A stretch of 35,651 nt of DNA, taken from NCBI GenBank assembly GCA_902516285.1, contig CABXXT010000001.1, positions 99,655 through 135,305 of the forward strand. Direction: 5' to 3'. Numbering within the stretch: the stretch's first letter is position 1; each line of letters begins with the position of its first letter. Position numbers and translations under genes: made by a program. The stretch comes from an uncultured SAR86 cluster bacterium (lineage in GTDB: Bacteria; Pseudomonadota; Gammaproteobacteria; Magnimaribacterales; D2472). The notes under the pieces were generated by a model. The model saw only the letters and a list, made by a program, of their open reading frames with translations. It had not been told where the DNA came from and searched no databases. Shown here piece after piece: positions 17,141-24,477 of the stretch.

Positions 17141-17992
17141 CTAATGGGTATAGTTTATAAGTTTATTTGATTTTGTGAAAAGAAAATTATGCACTCCGAG
17201 CGTGTCAACATTGGTAAATGGAATCTTTTTAACTTCAGATAATTCAACTTTTCGCATTTTGTTACCTATTGTGTATCCAACATAGCCGAAGGAATAAATA
17301 AGTTCGAATGTTTCAACTAATTTTGGATTAATTATTGTGCTCTCTGGTTGATGTTCATTTACGCAAATCTCAATGAGAAAATCATTATTTGTATCTGAAT
17401 TTAACAAAGAAATTGCGCCTTTGAGACATCCCAATTCTGCGCCTTCTATGTCAATCATTACAAAGCACCTCTTGTCCTCAGTTAAAGGCAAGGCAGTTGA
17501 ATCGAATGATGATATTGGAACAAGAGTACTGCTTATTTGTCCAGCCCAACCCTTTACAAGGGAAGCTCCTGTGCTTGCACCATACAATGGAAGTACTCCG
17601 AGTTTGTCACTTAGGGCAATTGGGAATAATTGGAAATCAGCATCAAAGTTATTTGCTTCAATGTTGCGAAGCAAGATATTGATATTTAACTGGTTAGGTT
17701 CGAATGCGATTGTACTTATGCCTTTTTTAAGTGCTTTGCATACATAGTATCCAGTATTTGCACCAATATTAATGAATACGTCATAATTATCAATAATTTT
17801 TTCAAATATGTTAGTTTCATCAGGTTCAAATTCTCCCTCTTCCATAGCACTCATGCCATTAAAGAAGAAGCCAAGTTTTTCTCTAAAAAGCACTTCACTT
17901 CTTAAGATTTTGGCATCACGCGAATAACGATAGTAGTTTGCGACACTTGGAAATTTTTCTACTATTGGCTTTAGAAAACGAAATAAACTCAT
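17141..17992 (-). CDS. FkbM family methyltransferase (3 of 3)
   Basis: A 283-residue SAM-dependent methyltransferase with NIGANTGYY at residues 75-83 (motif I), AFEPN at 96-100 and MIDIEGAE at 179-186. The N-terminal 70 residues (including FREKLGFFFNGMSAMEEGEFEPDE) are an extension often seen in FkbM enzymes of polysaccharide clusters. It is the gene nearest the 18065 repeat and reads away from it. Three different FkbM-type genes in one 2.9 kb segment suggest methyl decoration of a surface glycan (inference). Confidence 0.9.
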   Translation of the reverse strand: MSLFRFLKPIVEKFPSVANYYRYSRDAKILRSEVLFREKLGFFFNGMSAMEEGEFEPDETNIFEKIIDNYDVFINIGANTGYYVCKALKKGISTIAFEPNQLNINILLRNIEANNFDADFQLFPIALSDKLGVLPLYGASTGASLVKGWAGQISSTLVPISSFDSTALPLTEDKRCFVMIDIEGAELGCLKGAISLLNSDTNNDFLIEICVNEHQPESTIINPKLVETFELIYSFGYVGYTIGNKMRKVELSEVKKIPFTNVDTLGVHNFLFTKSNKLINYTH

Positions 17993-18064
17993 CTTTTCTT
18001 CAATATATTAATATGCATATTATCTAATCAGTGTAGCATTTCTTCTGTTATCTGGCTTATTATT

Positions 18065-18100
18065 ACTCCCACTCAATAGTAGAATGCATCTGAAACCCTA
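18065..18100 (+). repeat. att-like guaA core copy
   Basis: The first 20 bases match the 20029 copy at 19 positions and the 36-base unit matches 15155 at 30. It ends ACCCTACTA with the surrounding bases, which also occurs inside guaA at 22957-22965, so similarity to guaA may extend beyond the terminal 13 bases. Confidence 0.75.
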
Positions 18101-18118
18101 CTATTAGTAGTGTTTCAG
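18090..18118. repeat. 29-base imperfect palindrome inside the att-like site
   Basis: CTGAAAC and GTTTCAG enclose TACTA/TAGTA arms; only one base pair and the central base fail to match. There is no T-tract on either side, so it is not a standard terminator. It lies between the core and the arm. Confidence 0.6.
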
Positions 18119-18122
18119 AATA

Positions 18123-18146
18123 GTGTGTCACATTTGTGTCATACGA
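18123..18146 (+). repeat. Arm motif, best copy
   Basis: It contains GTGTCA twice, 11 bases apart (18125 and 18136), joined by CATTT and followed by TACGA. Found also at 15202 (23 of 24 bases) and 13866 (15 of 15), and in part at 22811. It is 17 bases from the stop of the reductase gene. Confidence 0.75.
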
Positions 18147-18163
18147 ATTATTTATATGCCCTT

Positions 18164-18769
18164 TCATAAACTTCTCGCAAATTTCCTTACTTTTTGCATG
18201 TTCTTTTCAAAGTCAACTTTTTTCATATTAGGAAGTACTGAATAAAATCTTAAATACTTTGTCTTTAATCCTCCAGATTGAAATATTGATTTTTTCAATC
18301 TTCTGTATGGAATATTATCAAAGAAAGAAAAGTTAAAATAACTTACCATTGGTCCACCATAAGTCATTGAAACAATCCCAATTTTACCCTTCAATGCTCC
18401 TGCAACTGGATATCCATAATTGCCAAAAAACTTACTATCAGGTAGAAGCGATTTATAAGTGAAGAACCATGTTGGATGAAGGACCCAATCAATCCAGTTT
18501 TCTAGAATTACATTCATTCTTAGATTATGACAAGCACTCATTAAAAACATTACATCAGCATTTTCAAGTCTTTTTCTGTAATCCATCACTAATTGAGGGG
18601 GAGGATTAATATCACTTCTGTAAAAGGGAAGTTGTTCTTTTTCCTCAAAAAGGTTAATCAAATCAATTTCATGTCCAACTTTTTCTGCTTCTTCAATGAA
18701 AGTATCTCTTACAGCAGCATTAAATGAATCTTTGGTATTAAAGTGACCATAAACAATGCATATTTTCAT
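18164..18769 (-). CDS. NAD(P)H-dependent oxidoreductase, flavodoxin-2 fold
   Basis: A 201-residue protein resembling the NAD(P)H:quinone oxidoreductase/KefF family. KICIVYGHFNTKDSFNAAV at the N-terminus is the flavin phosphate-binding strand-loop, DLINLFEE follows, and ADVMFLMSACHNLRMNVILE near 90-110 with WVLHPTWFFTY is the usual quinone-pocket region. GKIGIVSMTYGGP near 140-155 fits the third flavin loop. The electron acceptor is unknown. It is the last minus-strand gene before the arm and core at 18065-18146, downstream of two lipoproteins. Confidence 0.85.
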   Translation of the reverse strand: MKICIVYGHFNTKDSFNAAVRDTFIEEAEKVGHEIDLINLFEEKEQLPFYRSDINPPPQLVMDYRKRLENADVMFLMSACHNLRMNVILENWIDWVLHPTWFFTYKSLLPDSKFFGNYGYPVAGALKGKIGIVSMTYGGPMVSYFNFSFFDNIPYRRLKKSIFQSGGLKTKYLRFYSVLPNMKKVDFEKNMQKVRKFARSL

Positions 18770-18883
18770 TTTGTTATCTCTTCTTAATAAGAATAAAGTA
18801 ATAACAGTCTATCATTTCTTTTTTATGAAAGTTAAACATGTTTACGCATTAAAATCGTTATAGGATTTAAGAATGGAATTTTA

Positions 18884-19405
18884 TTAGTTTAAGAACCAAT
18901 CTGCTTTATATCTTGATCGTGGATTATCTTTAATGTAGAAGAATCCTTCTTCAGAAAGATGAAATTCTTTATAACAATTCAATTTTCTTCCAGCAAATTC
19001 ACTCTCCGCAGATTTTACTACCATAAAAAAAAATGTTTCATATTCTGGAAAATCTTTAGTACTAAATGCAAACTCGTCCCCAGTACAGTTGTAAACTTCA
19101 TCACCCAGTGCTTTGAGAAAGGCAAATATTTTATTTTCACCTTCAACTAAATCAAAGACTTGTACCTCTTGGTCACGCATATATCTTTCAGTTTCATTCA
19201 CTCTCACGAAATGCCATAGTCCATCCTGAATGTTTGAAAAAACAAATACTTTTCCTTTTCTTAATTCAGAATCGTTGAGTTGATCTAAAATTATTTGAGC
19301 ATTGCCCTCTTTTTCAATATCACTCTGAATAAAAAGATTGTCATACTCCATCGAACTGCAAGAAAAAAAGAAGATTAAGATAGATAGAATGTATGTGTAT
19401 TTCAT
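18884..19405 (-). CDS. Small lipoprotein, paralogue of the upstream lipoprotein
   Basis: A 173-residue predicted lipoprotein: hydrophobic core then FFSC with Cys16. No named family is recognised. The mature part aligns clearly with the protein at 19411: LRKGKVFVFSN here against LKKGKIFVFSN there, VQVFDL against TQIFDL, and a shared C...FSTKDFPEYETFFF against C...FNTEMFPEVETYYF pattern, then LNCYKEFHLSE against FTCFKDFEVTE. A conserved pair of cysteines suggests a disulfide. It is 5 bases downstream of its paralogue. Function unknown. Confidence 0.8.
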   Translation of the reverse strand: MKYTYILSILIFFFSCSSMEYDNLFIQSDIEKEGNAQIILDQLNDSELRKGKVFVFSNIQDGLWHFVRVNETERYMRDQEVQVFDLVEGENKIFAFLKALGDEVYNCTGDEFAFSTKDFPEYETFFFMVVKSAESEFAGRKLNCYKEFHLSEEGFFYIKDNPRSRYKADWFLN

Positions 19406-19410
19406 AATAC

Positions 19411-19917
19411 TCAGAATATTAAACTGTTAATAAAACTTTTACTTAAGTTCTGCAAAAATTCACTACCACCGTTTCTTGGATTGTTTATTTGTTCAAGGAA
19501 TGCCTTCTCAGTTACTTCAAAATCTTTGAAGCATGTGAATGTGCGAATAGTGCTATCAAACCCTTGCTGAATTACAAAATAATAAGTCTCCACCTCAGGA
19601 AACATCTCTGTATTAAAAGTGTATGGTTGCTTATCACAATTACTGGACTCACCAGTTGAAACTCTCCCTAAGTTTTTGACACTATTTTGCCCATCTTTCA
19701 AATCAAAAATTTGAGTTTCTGTATGTTTTATTTTTCGCACTTCTCCATTAACTCTAATATTCATTGGAAGAGGATCCATATGATTTGAAAAAACAAATAT
19801 TTTTCCTTTTTTTAATTCAGGATCAAAAAGTTCTGGAATTACTTGTCTTTGGTCAACAACAGTAGTTGCGCATGATGATATTAAAAAAAAGGTTAATATT
19901 AATCTAATGATGTTCAA
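19411..19917 (-). CDS. Small lipoprotein, paralogue of the downstream lipoprotein
   Basis: A 168-residue predicted lipoprotein with ISSC lipobox, Cys16, followed by a short soluble domain. It carries the same motif series as its neighbour (LKKGKIFVFSN, TQIFDLKDG, FNTEMFPEVETYYFV, FTCFKDFEVTE), which points to a local duplication. After the shared domain it has a distinct tail that ends in FINSLIF. Not recognised beyond a possible surface or periplasmic role. The gene starts about 110 bases from the 20029 repeat; there is no arm motif between. Confidence 0.8.
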   Translation of the reverse strand: MNIIRLILTFFLISSCATTVVDQRQVIPELFDPELKKGKIFVFSNHMDPLPMNIRVNGEVRKIKHTETQIFDLKDGQNSVKNLGRVSTGESSNCDKQPYTFNTEMFPEVETYYFVIQQGFDSTIRTFTCFKDFEVTEKAFLEQINNPRNGGSEFLQNLSKSFINSLIF

Positions 19918-20028
19918 TTATATTTCCTGTGAAAAGTGGTCTGTAAGAATACTTTATTATCGCAAAAAATTCTTATTAGAAAAACATTAATTTCATAAAT
20001 AAAAAATATACAAAAAATTTATATTTTT

Positions 20029-20048
20029 ATTCCCACTCAATAGTAGAA
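20029..20048 (+). repeat. att-like guaA core copy without adjacent arm
   Basis: ATTCCCACTCAATAGTAGAA matches 18065-18084 at 19 of 20 positions and shares ATTCCCACTC with guaA. Unlike the other three copies it lacks ACCC at +30 and lacks an arm motif to its right, so this junction differs in structure. Confidence 0.75.
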
Positions 20049-20165
20049 AATAGTCAAAAAATCCCCATATAAATAAGTGTAAAGAAAGAAATATATTCCT
20101 TATTTCAGATTCCATTACTCACATCAACATACCTAATTTTGGGTGTGTTTTTTATGGAGAAAAAT

Positions 20166-20468
20166 ATGCAAGTATTTAAATGTGAAATTACTAATCCCAA
20201 AGGAAAGATCAATCATAATGTTCATTGCGATTGGGACGATCAAGGTAACCTACATTTTTGTGAACACGATCTTGGAGATGGTGTAAAAGAATTTTGGGGG
20301 ACTGACGAATATGAATACTTTATGATGATCCCTCAAAAGCATGTTGCAAAGTTTATTCTTTGTTCTTTTTGGAAAGGGTTTACTTTTGAAGGGAGATTTA
20401 CAGTTGGAGAGTTAAGAGAATTATGTGATGAATATGAAATTGAATATCAAACTGATTTCTGGATGTAA
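20166..20468 (+). CDS. Unknown 100-residue acidic protein, the only plus-strand gene of the array
   Basis: Starts are possible at a TTG (20139), ATG (20154) or ATG (20166). The last is preferred because GGAGA (20156-20160) lies 5 bases ahead of it. The protein is acidic and aromatic-rich, with CDWDDQGNLHFCEHDLGDG near residues 20-38, EFWGTDEYEYFMMI near 41-55 and LRELCDEYEIEY near the end. Several Cys/His residues in the first third could bind metal, but no known motif is formed. No family is recognised. It opens the cassette next to the 20029 repeat and converges on the HNH nuclease gene, suggesting its own promoter and possibly a role tied to the restriction pair (inference). Confidence 0.7.
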   Translation: MQVFKCEITNPKGKINHNVHCDWDDQGNLHFCEHDLGDGVKEFWGTDEYEYFMMIPQKHVAKFILCSFWKGFTFEGRFTVGELRELCDEYEIEYQTDFWM

Positions 20469-20626
20469 AAACTTTTTATGTAGCGAGAACAAATGTCATT
20501 AAAAAATAGGAAAGACTGAAATTTTTATTTCAAGAAATATCATAAAGGATATTGGGAATATTATAATGATGAGTTCTTAGGACACCATCTTTATTATTCT
20601 TATATTTTAAAATCAATGAAGCAACG

Positions 20627-21712
20627 CTATTTGTTTGATTTCCTTCTATTACAACCCTTGCATAAAATTTGGCAATTTTCTTCTGAAGTTTTTCCACCGG
20701 ATGACCATGGGTCAATGTGATCAGCATCCATCGCTGAAATATCAAATTCTTTTTTACATGAATTACATTTTCCATTTTGTTTTTCATAAACTCTTTGTTT
20801 TTCTTGGGGGGTAAACGATCTAATACTAAGAAATTTCTCATTTCTTGTTAATACATATTGATATATTCCACTCATCTTGGTTATATCTTCATCTTGGATA
20901 AGAATTGAAAGTTCTTCTTCAATTTTCTGAGGATCTAGTGATGTATTTTTAAATTCATTATAAAGTTCTCCCCAAGGAACGTTCTTCATAAACTTTTTTC
21001 TCTTTACTGTAAAAATAGATTCAATCCAAGAGATCAAACTTTGGTAGTAACTCCATAAGTTATGAGCAGTGGGTTCATGCTGATGCTTTGCCATATAATC
21101 ATCTATATTATTATTGCTTACCCATTTAATAGTTTTCTCTAAAAAATCTTGTCGTATTGGACTACCGGTAATATAGTCGTTACCCATATCATATGCAGGA
21201 CATCCAGATTTACTGAAGTATTTTTTTGCATCAGTTACCCAAGTTCCGTGATATACAGCATTTCTCATCTCTTGTGATGTTAATTTCTCACCTGCAATAT
21301 TAATTATCCTAAACCAATCTAGTTTGTCACTAGCATCACCGCTGCAAAGATAAATTAAGAGTTTGTACTCTAAAATTTCTTTTTTTTCGTTGTCTTGAAG
21401 ATTTGACCAATATTTTTTTTCATATGAAAAATCACCATTAATATATTGGCATATAGAGATTGTTCTTTGCTGACCATCCATCACTTCAAAGTTACCATCA
21501 TCTCTGACTGCCCAATACATTACATTTAATGGAAAGTTTTTTTTAACAGTTGAAATTACTGCTTCTCTTTGTTTTCCTGAGTAGATAAATTCTCTCTGAT
21601 AAGGTGGTCTTATATCTAATTTTCCTCCGTAACCAGTAACCCCATCTTCATTATTATCTTGGTATTTATTAACTAAGTCCTCGATTGTTATTTCATGTGG
21701 TTCAATCTTCAT
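20627..21712 (-). CDS. DUF262-HNH restriction-type nuclease
   Basis: A 361-residue two-domain protein. The N-terminal DUF262 (ParB-like/GmrS-related) domain shows RPPYQRE at residues 35-41 and the nucleotide-handling DGQQRT at 79-84. The C-terminus is an HNH nuclease with CNSC at 316-319, the catalytic DADHIDPW at 329-336, and C351/C354 closing the zinc site. Such DUF262-HNH proteins occur in GmrSD-type and other modification-linked defence systems. Its ATG overlaps the methylase stop by 4 bases (ATGA), implying translational coupling. With the methylase it is probably the nuclease half of a compact restriction-modification system. Confidence 0.9.
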   Translation of the reverse strand: MKIEPHEITIEDLVNKYQDNNEDGVTGYGGKLDIRPPYQREFIYSGKQREAVISTVKKNFPLNVMYWAVRDDGNFEVMDGQQRTISICQYINGDFSYEKKYWSNLQDNEKKEILEYKLLIYLCSGDASDKLDWFRIINIAGEKLTSQEMRNAVYHGTWVTDAKKYFSKSGCPAYDMGNDYITGSPIRQDFLEKTIKWVSNNNIDDYMAKHQHEPTAHNLWSYYQSLISWIESIFTVKRKKFMKNVPWGELYNEFKNTSLDPQKIEEELSILIQDEDITKMSGIYQYVLTRNEKFLSIRSFTPQEKQRVYEKQNGKCNSCKKEFDISAMDADHIDPWSSGGKTSEENCQILCKGCNRRKSNK

Positions 21713-22764
21713 AATCTTTTATTCCTAATAATAATCCTAGCATAGGGAACCACAACTTCGTCATTATTCATAATATATAAGTCTCCATCTACAGCACCTC
21801 TTTTTTGAACTTCCTTGCGATATTTTTTGTGTTCTGGTTTATATGGGGATACTCCTATTTCTTTACCAGAATTTGAAATACCAAGACCTATAATTTCAAA
21901 TTGATCAGGGTTAAATTTATTTAAAAATGTAATTGGTACTCCCATTGCGCCTTTGTAATCAACAGGAATATCTTTAGTTTTATTAACATTGATTGCATCA
22001 TAATTCTCATATTTTAAGTATTCTTCATCAGAATATTTTTTATACAAAATTAAATCTTCATGTCTTTTTTCAATATCTAGATTAGTAAACCATGTCACTC
22101 CAGAGACTCTTATCATTCCATCTTTTTTGTCACTGGCAGTTGCATAATTTTCATATGATGAATTTATAAAATGTGCAGCACCTCCTTTAAAACCATAACC
22201 CAACCACACTTTATTTTTAACAATTAATTTAAAAATTTCTTTGTAGGTGATTGCATTTTGATGTCCAATAATTAAAAAATCCTTTTTATAATTTATTAAC
22301 TGTTCCACGTATTCTCTGAAAAGTGAAAAAGGAGGATTGGTAACAACAATATCACATTGTTTAAGCAAATCTATACATTCATTGGATCTAAAGTCACCAT
22401 CTTCTTTGAGGTGTTGAACTCCTATTTCATCAATATCTGGAATTTTATTATTATTTTTATCTCCCTCGTAAATTAAATATATTGCTTTATCAGATTTATT
22501 TTGACTAAATAAATCAATTTCTTGATTCTTGTAACATACTGCAATTAATTTTTTTAAACCTAATTCCTCAAATTGGTAAGAAAAATAGTGAAAAAAATTA
22601 CTCATTCTAGGATCATCACAATTACATAATACTGTTTTGTTTTTGAAGTGATCTTTATAATGTTTTAATTCATTTTCAATATCCTCTAATCTAGTATAAA
22701 ACTCATCTTTCTTATTTTTTTTTGCACCATGAAGATTTTTATTTGAATTATTATTTTTTGCCAT
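21709..22764 (-). CDS. Adenine-specific DNA methyltransferase, EcoRI type
   Basis: A 351-residue methylase from the ATG at 22764; a TTG at 22797 would add 11 residues but gives an atypical N-terminus. KKDEFYTRLEDIENELKHY near residues 18-36 and CNCDDPR at 47-53 are characteristic of the EcoRI methylase family, and TNPPFSLF at 142-149 is the catalytic N6-adenine motif. It should methylate adenine within a short recognition site and protect host DNA from the coupled nuclease. The recognition site cannot be read from sequence. It is the cargo closest to guaA and so, under the serial insertion model, the most recently acquired. Confidence 0.9.
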   Translation of the reverse strand: MAKNNNSNKNLHGAKKNKKDEFYTRLEDIENELKHYKDHFKNKTVLCNCDDPRMSNFFHYFSYQFEELGLKKLIAVCYKNQEIDLFSQNKSDKAIYLIYEGDKNNNKIPDIDEIGVQHLKEDGDFRSNECIDLLKQCDIVVTNPPFSLFREYVEQLINYKKDFLIIGHQNAITYKEIFKLIVKNKVWLGYGFKGGAAHFINSSYENYATASDKKDGMIRVSGVTWFTNLDIEKRHEDLILYKKYSDEEYLKYENYDAINVNKTKDIPVDYKGAMGVPITFLNKFNPDQFEIIGLGISNSGKEIGVSPYKPEHKKYRKEVQKRGAVDGDLYIMNNDEVVVPYARIIIRNKRL

Positions 22765-22810
22765 TAAAAAAGTATGCCATAAACATATGACTTTCAATAG
22801 TTATCTTAAA

Positions 22811-22881
22811 GTGTCAGATTTGTGTTTTTTAGGTCTTCGAAGTCTGCATTCCTTCATTGAAGTGACGAATTGTGTCGCACG
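22811..22881 (+). repeat. Arm-like sequences on the guaA side of the last cassette
   Basis: GTGTCAGATTTGTGT (22811-22825) matches the arm at 18125 at 14 of 15 positions, and a weaker relative, ATTGTGTCGCACG (22869-22881), follows. They lie between the methylase start and the guaA stop, i.e. on the opposite side of the core from the other three arms. Confidence 0.55.
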
Positions 22882-22907
22882 TAAACTACTGATATAAAGT
22901 GTTTATT

Positions 22908-24473
22908 TCATTCCCACTCTATTGTTGCAGGAGGCTTGCTTGAAATGTCATAGACAACCCTACTAACATCTTCTATTTCATTAACTATTCTATTCGATAC
23001 AAGTTCTAGAAAATCGTAAGGTAGATGCGCCCAATTAGCAGTCATAAAATCTACAGTTTCTACTGCTCTTAATCCTATTACTTCTGCATATCGTCTTTCA
23101 TCTCCTACAACACCAACAGACTTAACTGGAAGAAGAACAGCAAAAGCTTGAGAGACTTGATCATACAAATCAGCCTTGATTAGTTCTTCAATAAATATAC
23201 TATCTGCTTCTTGAAGAATAAGAGTTTTATCTTTTGTAACCTCTCCTAATATCCTTACACCAAGACCTGGACCTGGAAATGGATGCCTATTTATCATTTC
23301 TTCAGGTAAGCCTAATTCAATTCCCATTCTTCTTACTTCATCTTTGAACAAGTCTCTTAGTGGCTCTACTAAGTCTAATTTCATCTCTTCTGGAAGGCCT
23401 CCAACATTATGATGTGATTTAATCACTCGTGCCTCATTCGATTCCGAACCTGATGACTCAATTACATCTGGATAAATAGTTCCTTGAGCAAGATATTTAA
23501 TATCTTTTAATTTTGCTGCCTCAGAATCAAAAACATCTATAAATGTTCTACCAATAATCTTTCTTTTTTGCTCAGGATCTGTTTCACCTTTTAAATGTCT
23601 TAAAAAAATATCAGCACTCTCAGATTTAATAACATTTAAATTCATATTATCTTTAAAGGTCTTCATAACAGAGTTAGCTTCTCCTTTTCTAAGTAACCCA
23701 TTATTCACAAAGACGCATACGAGATTTTTATCAATAGCCTTATGAAGTAATGCCGCGGTTACAGAAGAGTCAACACCTCCTGAGAGGCCTAATAAAACTT
23801 TTTCATCTCCAACTTGTTTTTTTATGTCATCAAGCCTACTTGAAATAAGATCATCCATCTTCCAATCAGTTTTAGCATTACATATATCAAATAAAAAATT
23901 TCTAAGAATATCTTTACCGTTTTCTGTATGAGTAACTTCTGGATGGAATTGAATACCATAAATAGGCAGACTCTTGTGTTCCATGGCTGCTATAGGTGCA
24001 GTTGATGTTGAGGCAGCTAAATTAAAATCCTCTGGTAGGTCTTGAACTTGATCACCATGACTCATCCAAACATTAATATTTTTATTTAAATTATGAAATA
24101 ATTTCGACTCATTTATTAGTTCAAGCTCTGCGTGTCCAAATTCTTTTTGATCTGCAGATATTACTGAGCCTCCCATTTGCTCAGCCAAAGTTTGCATTCC
24201 ATAACAAATACCAAGCACAGGTATATTTAAATCAAATACTATTTTAGGTGCTCGTGGTGTATAACTTTTTGTAACTGAATTTGGTCCACCAGATAAAATA
24301 ATTCCAACTGGTTTTACCTCTTTTATTTTATCCTCTGAAATATCCCATGGCAGTATCACTGAATATACATCATTTTCTCTGACTCTTCTGGCTATAAGTT
24401 GGGTATATTGTGATCCAAAGTCTAAAACAAGAATAGTATCTATTTTTTTATCAGTTACTGAGAGTTTGGTCAT
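22908..24473 (-). CDS. guaA: GMP synthase (glutamine-hydrolysing)
   Basis: A 521-residue, full-length GMP synthase that aminates XMP to GMP with ATP and glutamine. The class I amidotransferase domain has GICYGMQ with nucleophile Cys90 and [10 protein letters not shown] holding the His/Glu pair. The synthetase domain carries the PP-loop [12 protein letters not shown] and the dimerisation part [14 protein letters not shown], and the protein ends PPATIEWE. The gene's last 13 coding-strand bases plus stop form the core repeated downstream at four places, yet the gene is intact. It follows guaB by 4 bases. Weak SD (GAGA) only. Confidence 0.99.
   Translation of the reverse strand: MTKLSVTDKKIDTILVLDFGSQYTQLIARRVRENDVYSVILPWDISEDKIKEVKPVGIILSGGPNSVTKSYTPRAPKIVFDLNIPVLGICYGMQTLAEQMGGSVISADQKEFGHAELELINESKLFHNLNKNINVWMSHGDQVQDLPEDFNLAASTSTAPIAAMEHKSLPIYGIQFHPEVTHTENGKDILRNFLFDICNAKTDWKMDDLISSRLDDIKKQVGDEKVLLGLSGGVDSSVTAALLHKAIDKNLVCVFVNNGLLRKGEANSVMKTFKDNMNLNVIKSESADIFLRHLKGETDPEQKRKIIGRTFIDVFDSEAAKLKDIKYLAQGTIYPDVIESSGSESNEARVIKSHHNVGGLPEEMKLDLVEPLRDLFKDEVRRMGIELGLPEEMINRHPFPGPGLGVRILGEVTKDKTLILQEADSIFIEELIKADLYDQVSQAFAVLLPVKSVGVVGDERRYAEVIGLRAVETVDFMTANWAHLPYDFLELVSNRIVNEIEDVSRVVYDISSKPPATIEWE
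22910..22922 (+). repeat. Genuine guaA 3'-end core (presumed attB/att junction)
   Basis: ATTCCCACTCTAT on the plus strand is the complement of the codons for Ile-Glu-Trp-Glu plus the first stop base. It is identical over 13 bases to 15155-15167. Coding constraint keeps it conserved, which suits it as an integration target. Confidence 0.75.
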
Positions 24474-24477
24474 TTCT

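Larger units (their letters stand above)
13798..22922. mobile_element. Tandem array of guaA-targeted integrative cassettes without an integrase
   Basis: Five copies of a guaA-3'-end-like core (13798, 15155, 18065, 20029 and the genuine guaA end at 22910), all in the same orientation, divide this stretch into four segments of about 1.4, 2.9, 2.0 and 2.9 kb. Cargo from guaA outward: a DUF262-HNH nuclease and adenine methylase plus an opposite-strand orphan; two paralogous lipoproteins and a flavodoxin-fold reductase; three FkbM-like methyltransferases; one MFS carrier. At 13799, 15155 and 18065 the core is followed by ACCC exactly 30 bases on and then by a shared arm motif. No tyrosine or serine recombinase or transposase is coded here. 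The repeats are seen directly; serial site-specific integration is inference, supported by guaA being a known island integration target. Confidence 0.75.

Noticed and set aside
18090-18118. Palindrome read as a rho-independent terminator of the reductase gene
   Set aside because: No T-tract on either strand and the loop is too small; kept instead as a structural element of the att-like site.
20530-20841. Open frame overlapping the 3' part of the HNH nuclease gene
   Set aside because: It is out of frame with an intact HNH domain whose own stop follows the zinc motif naturally; its residues look random.
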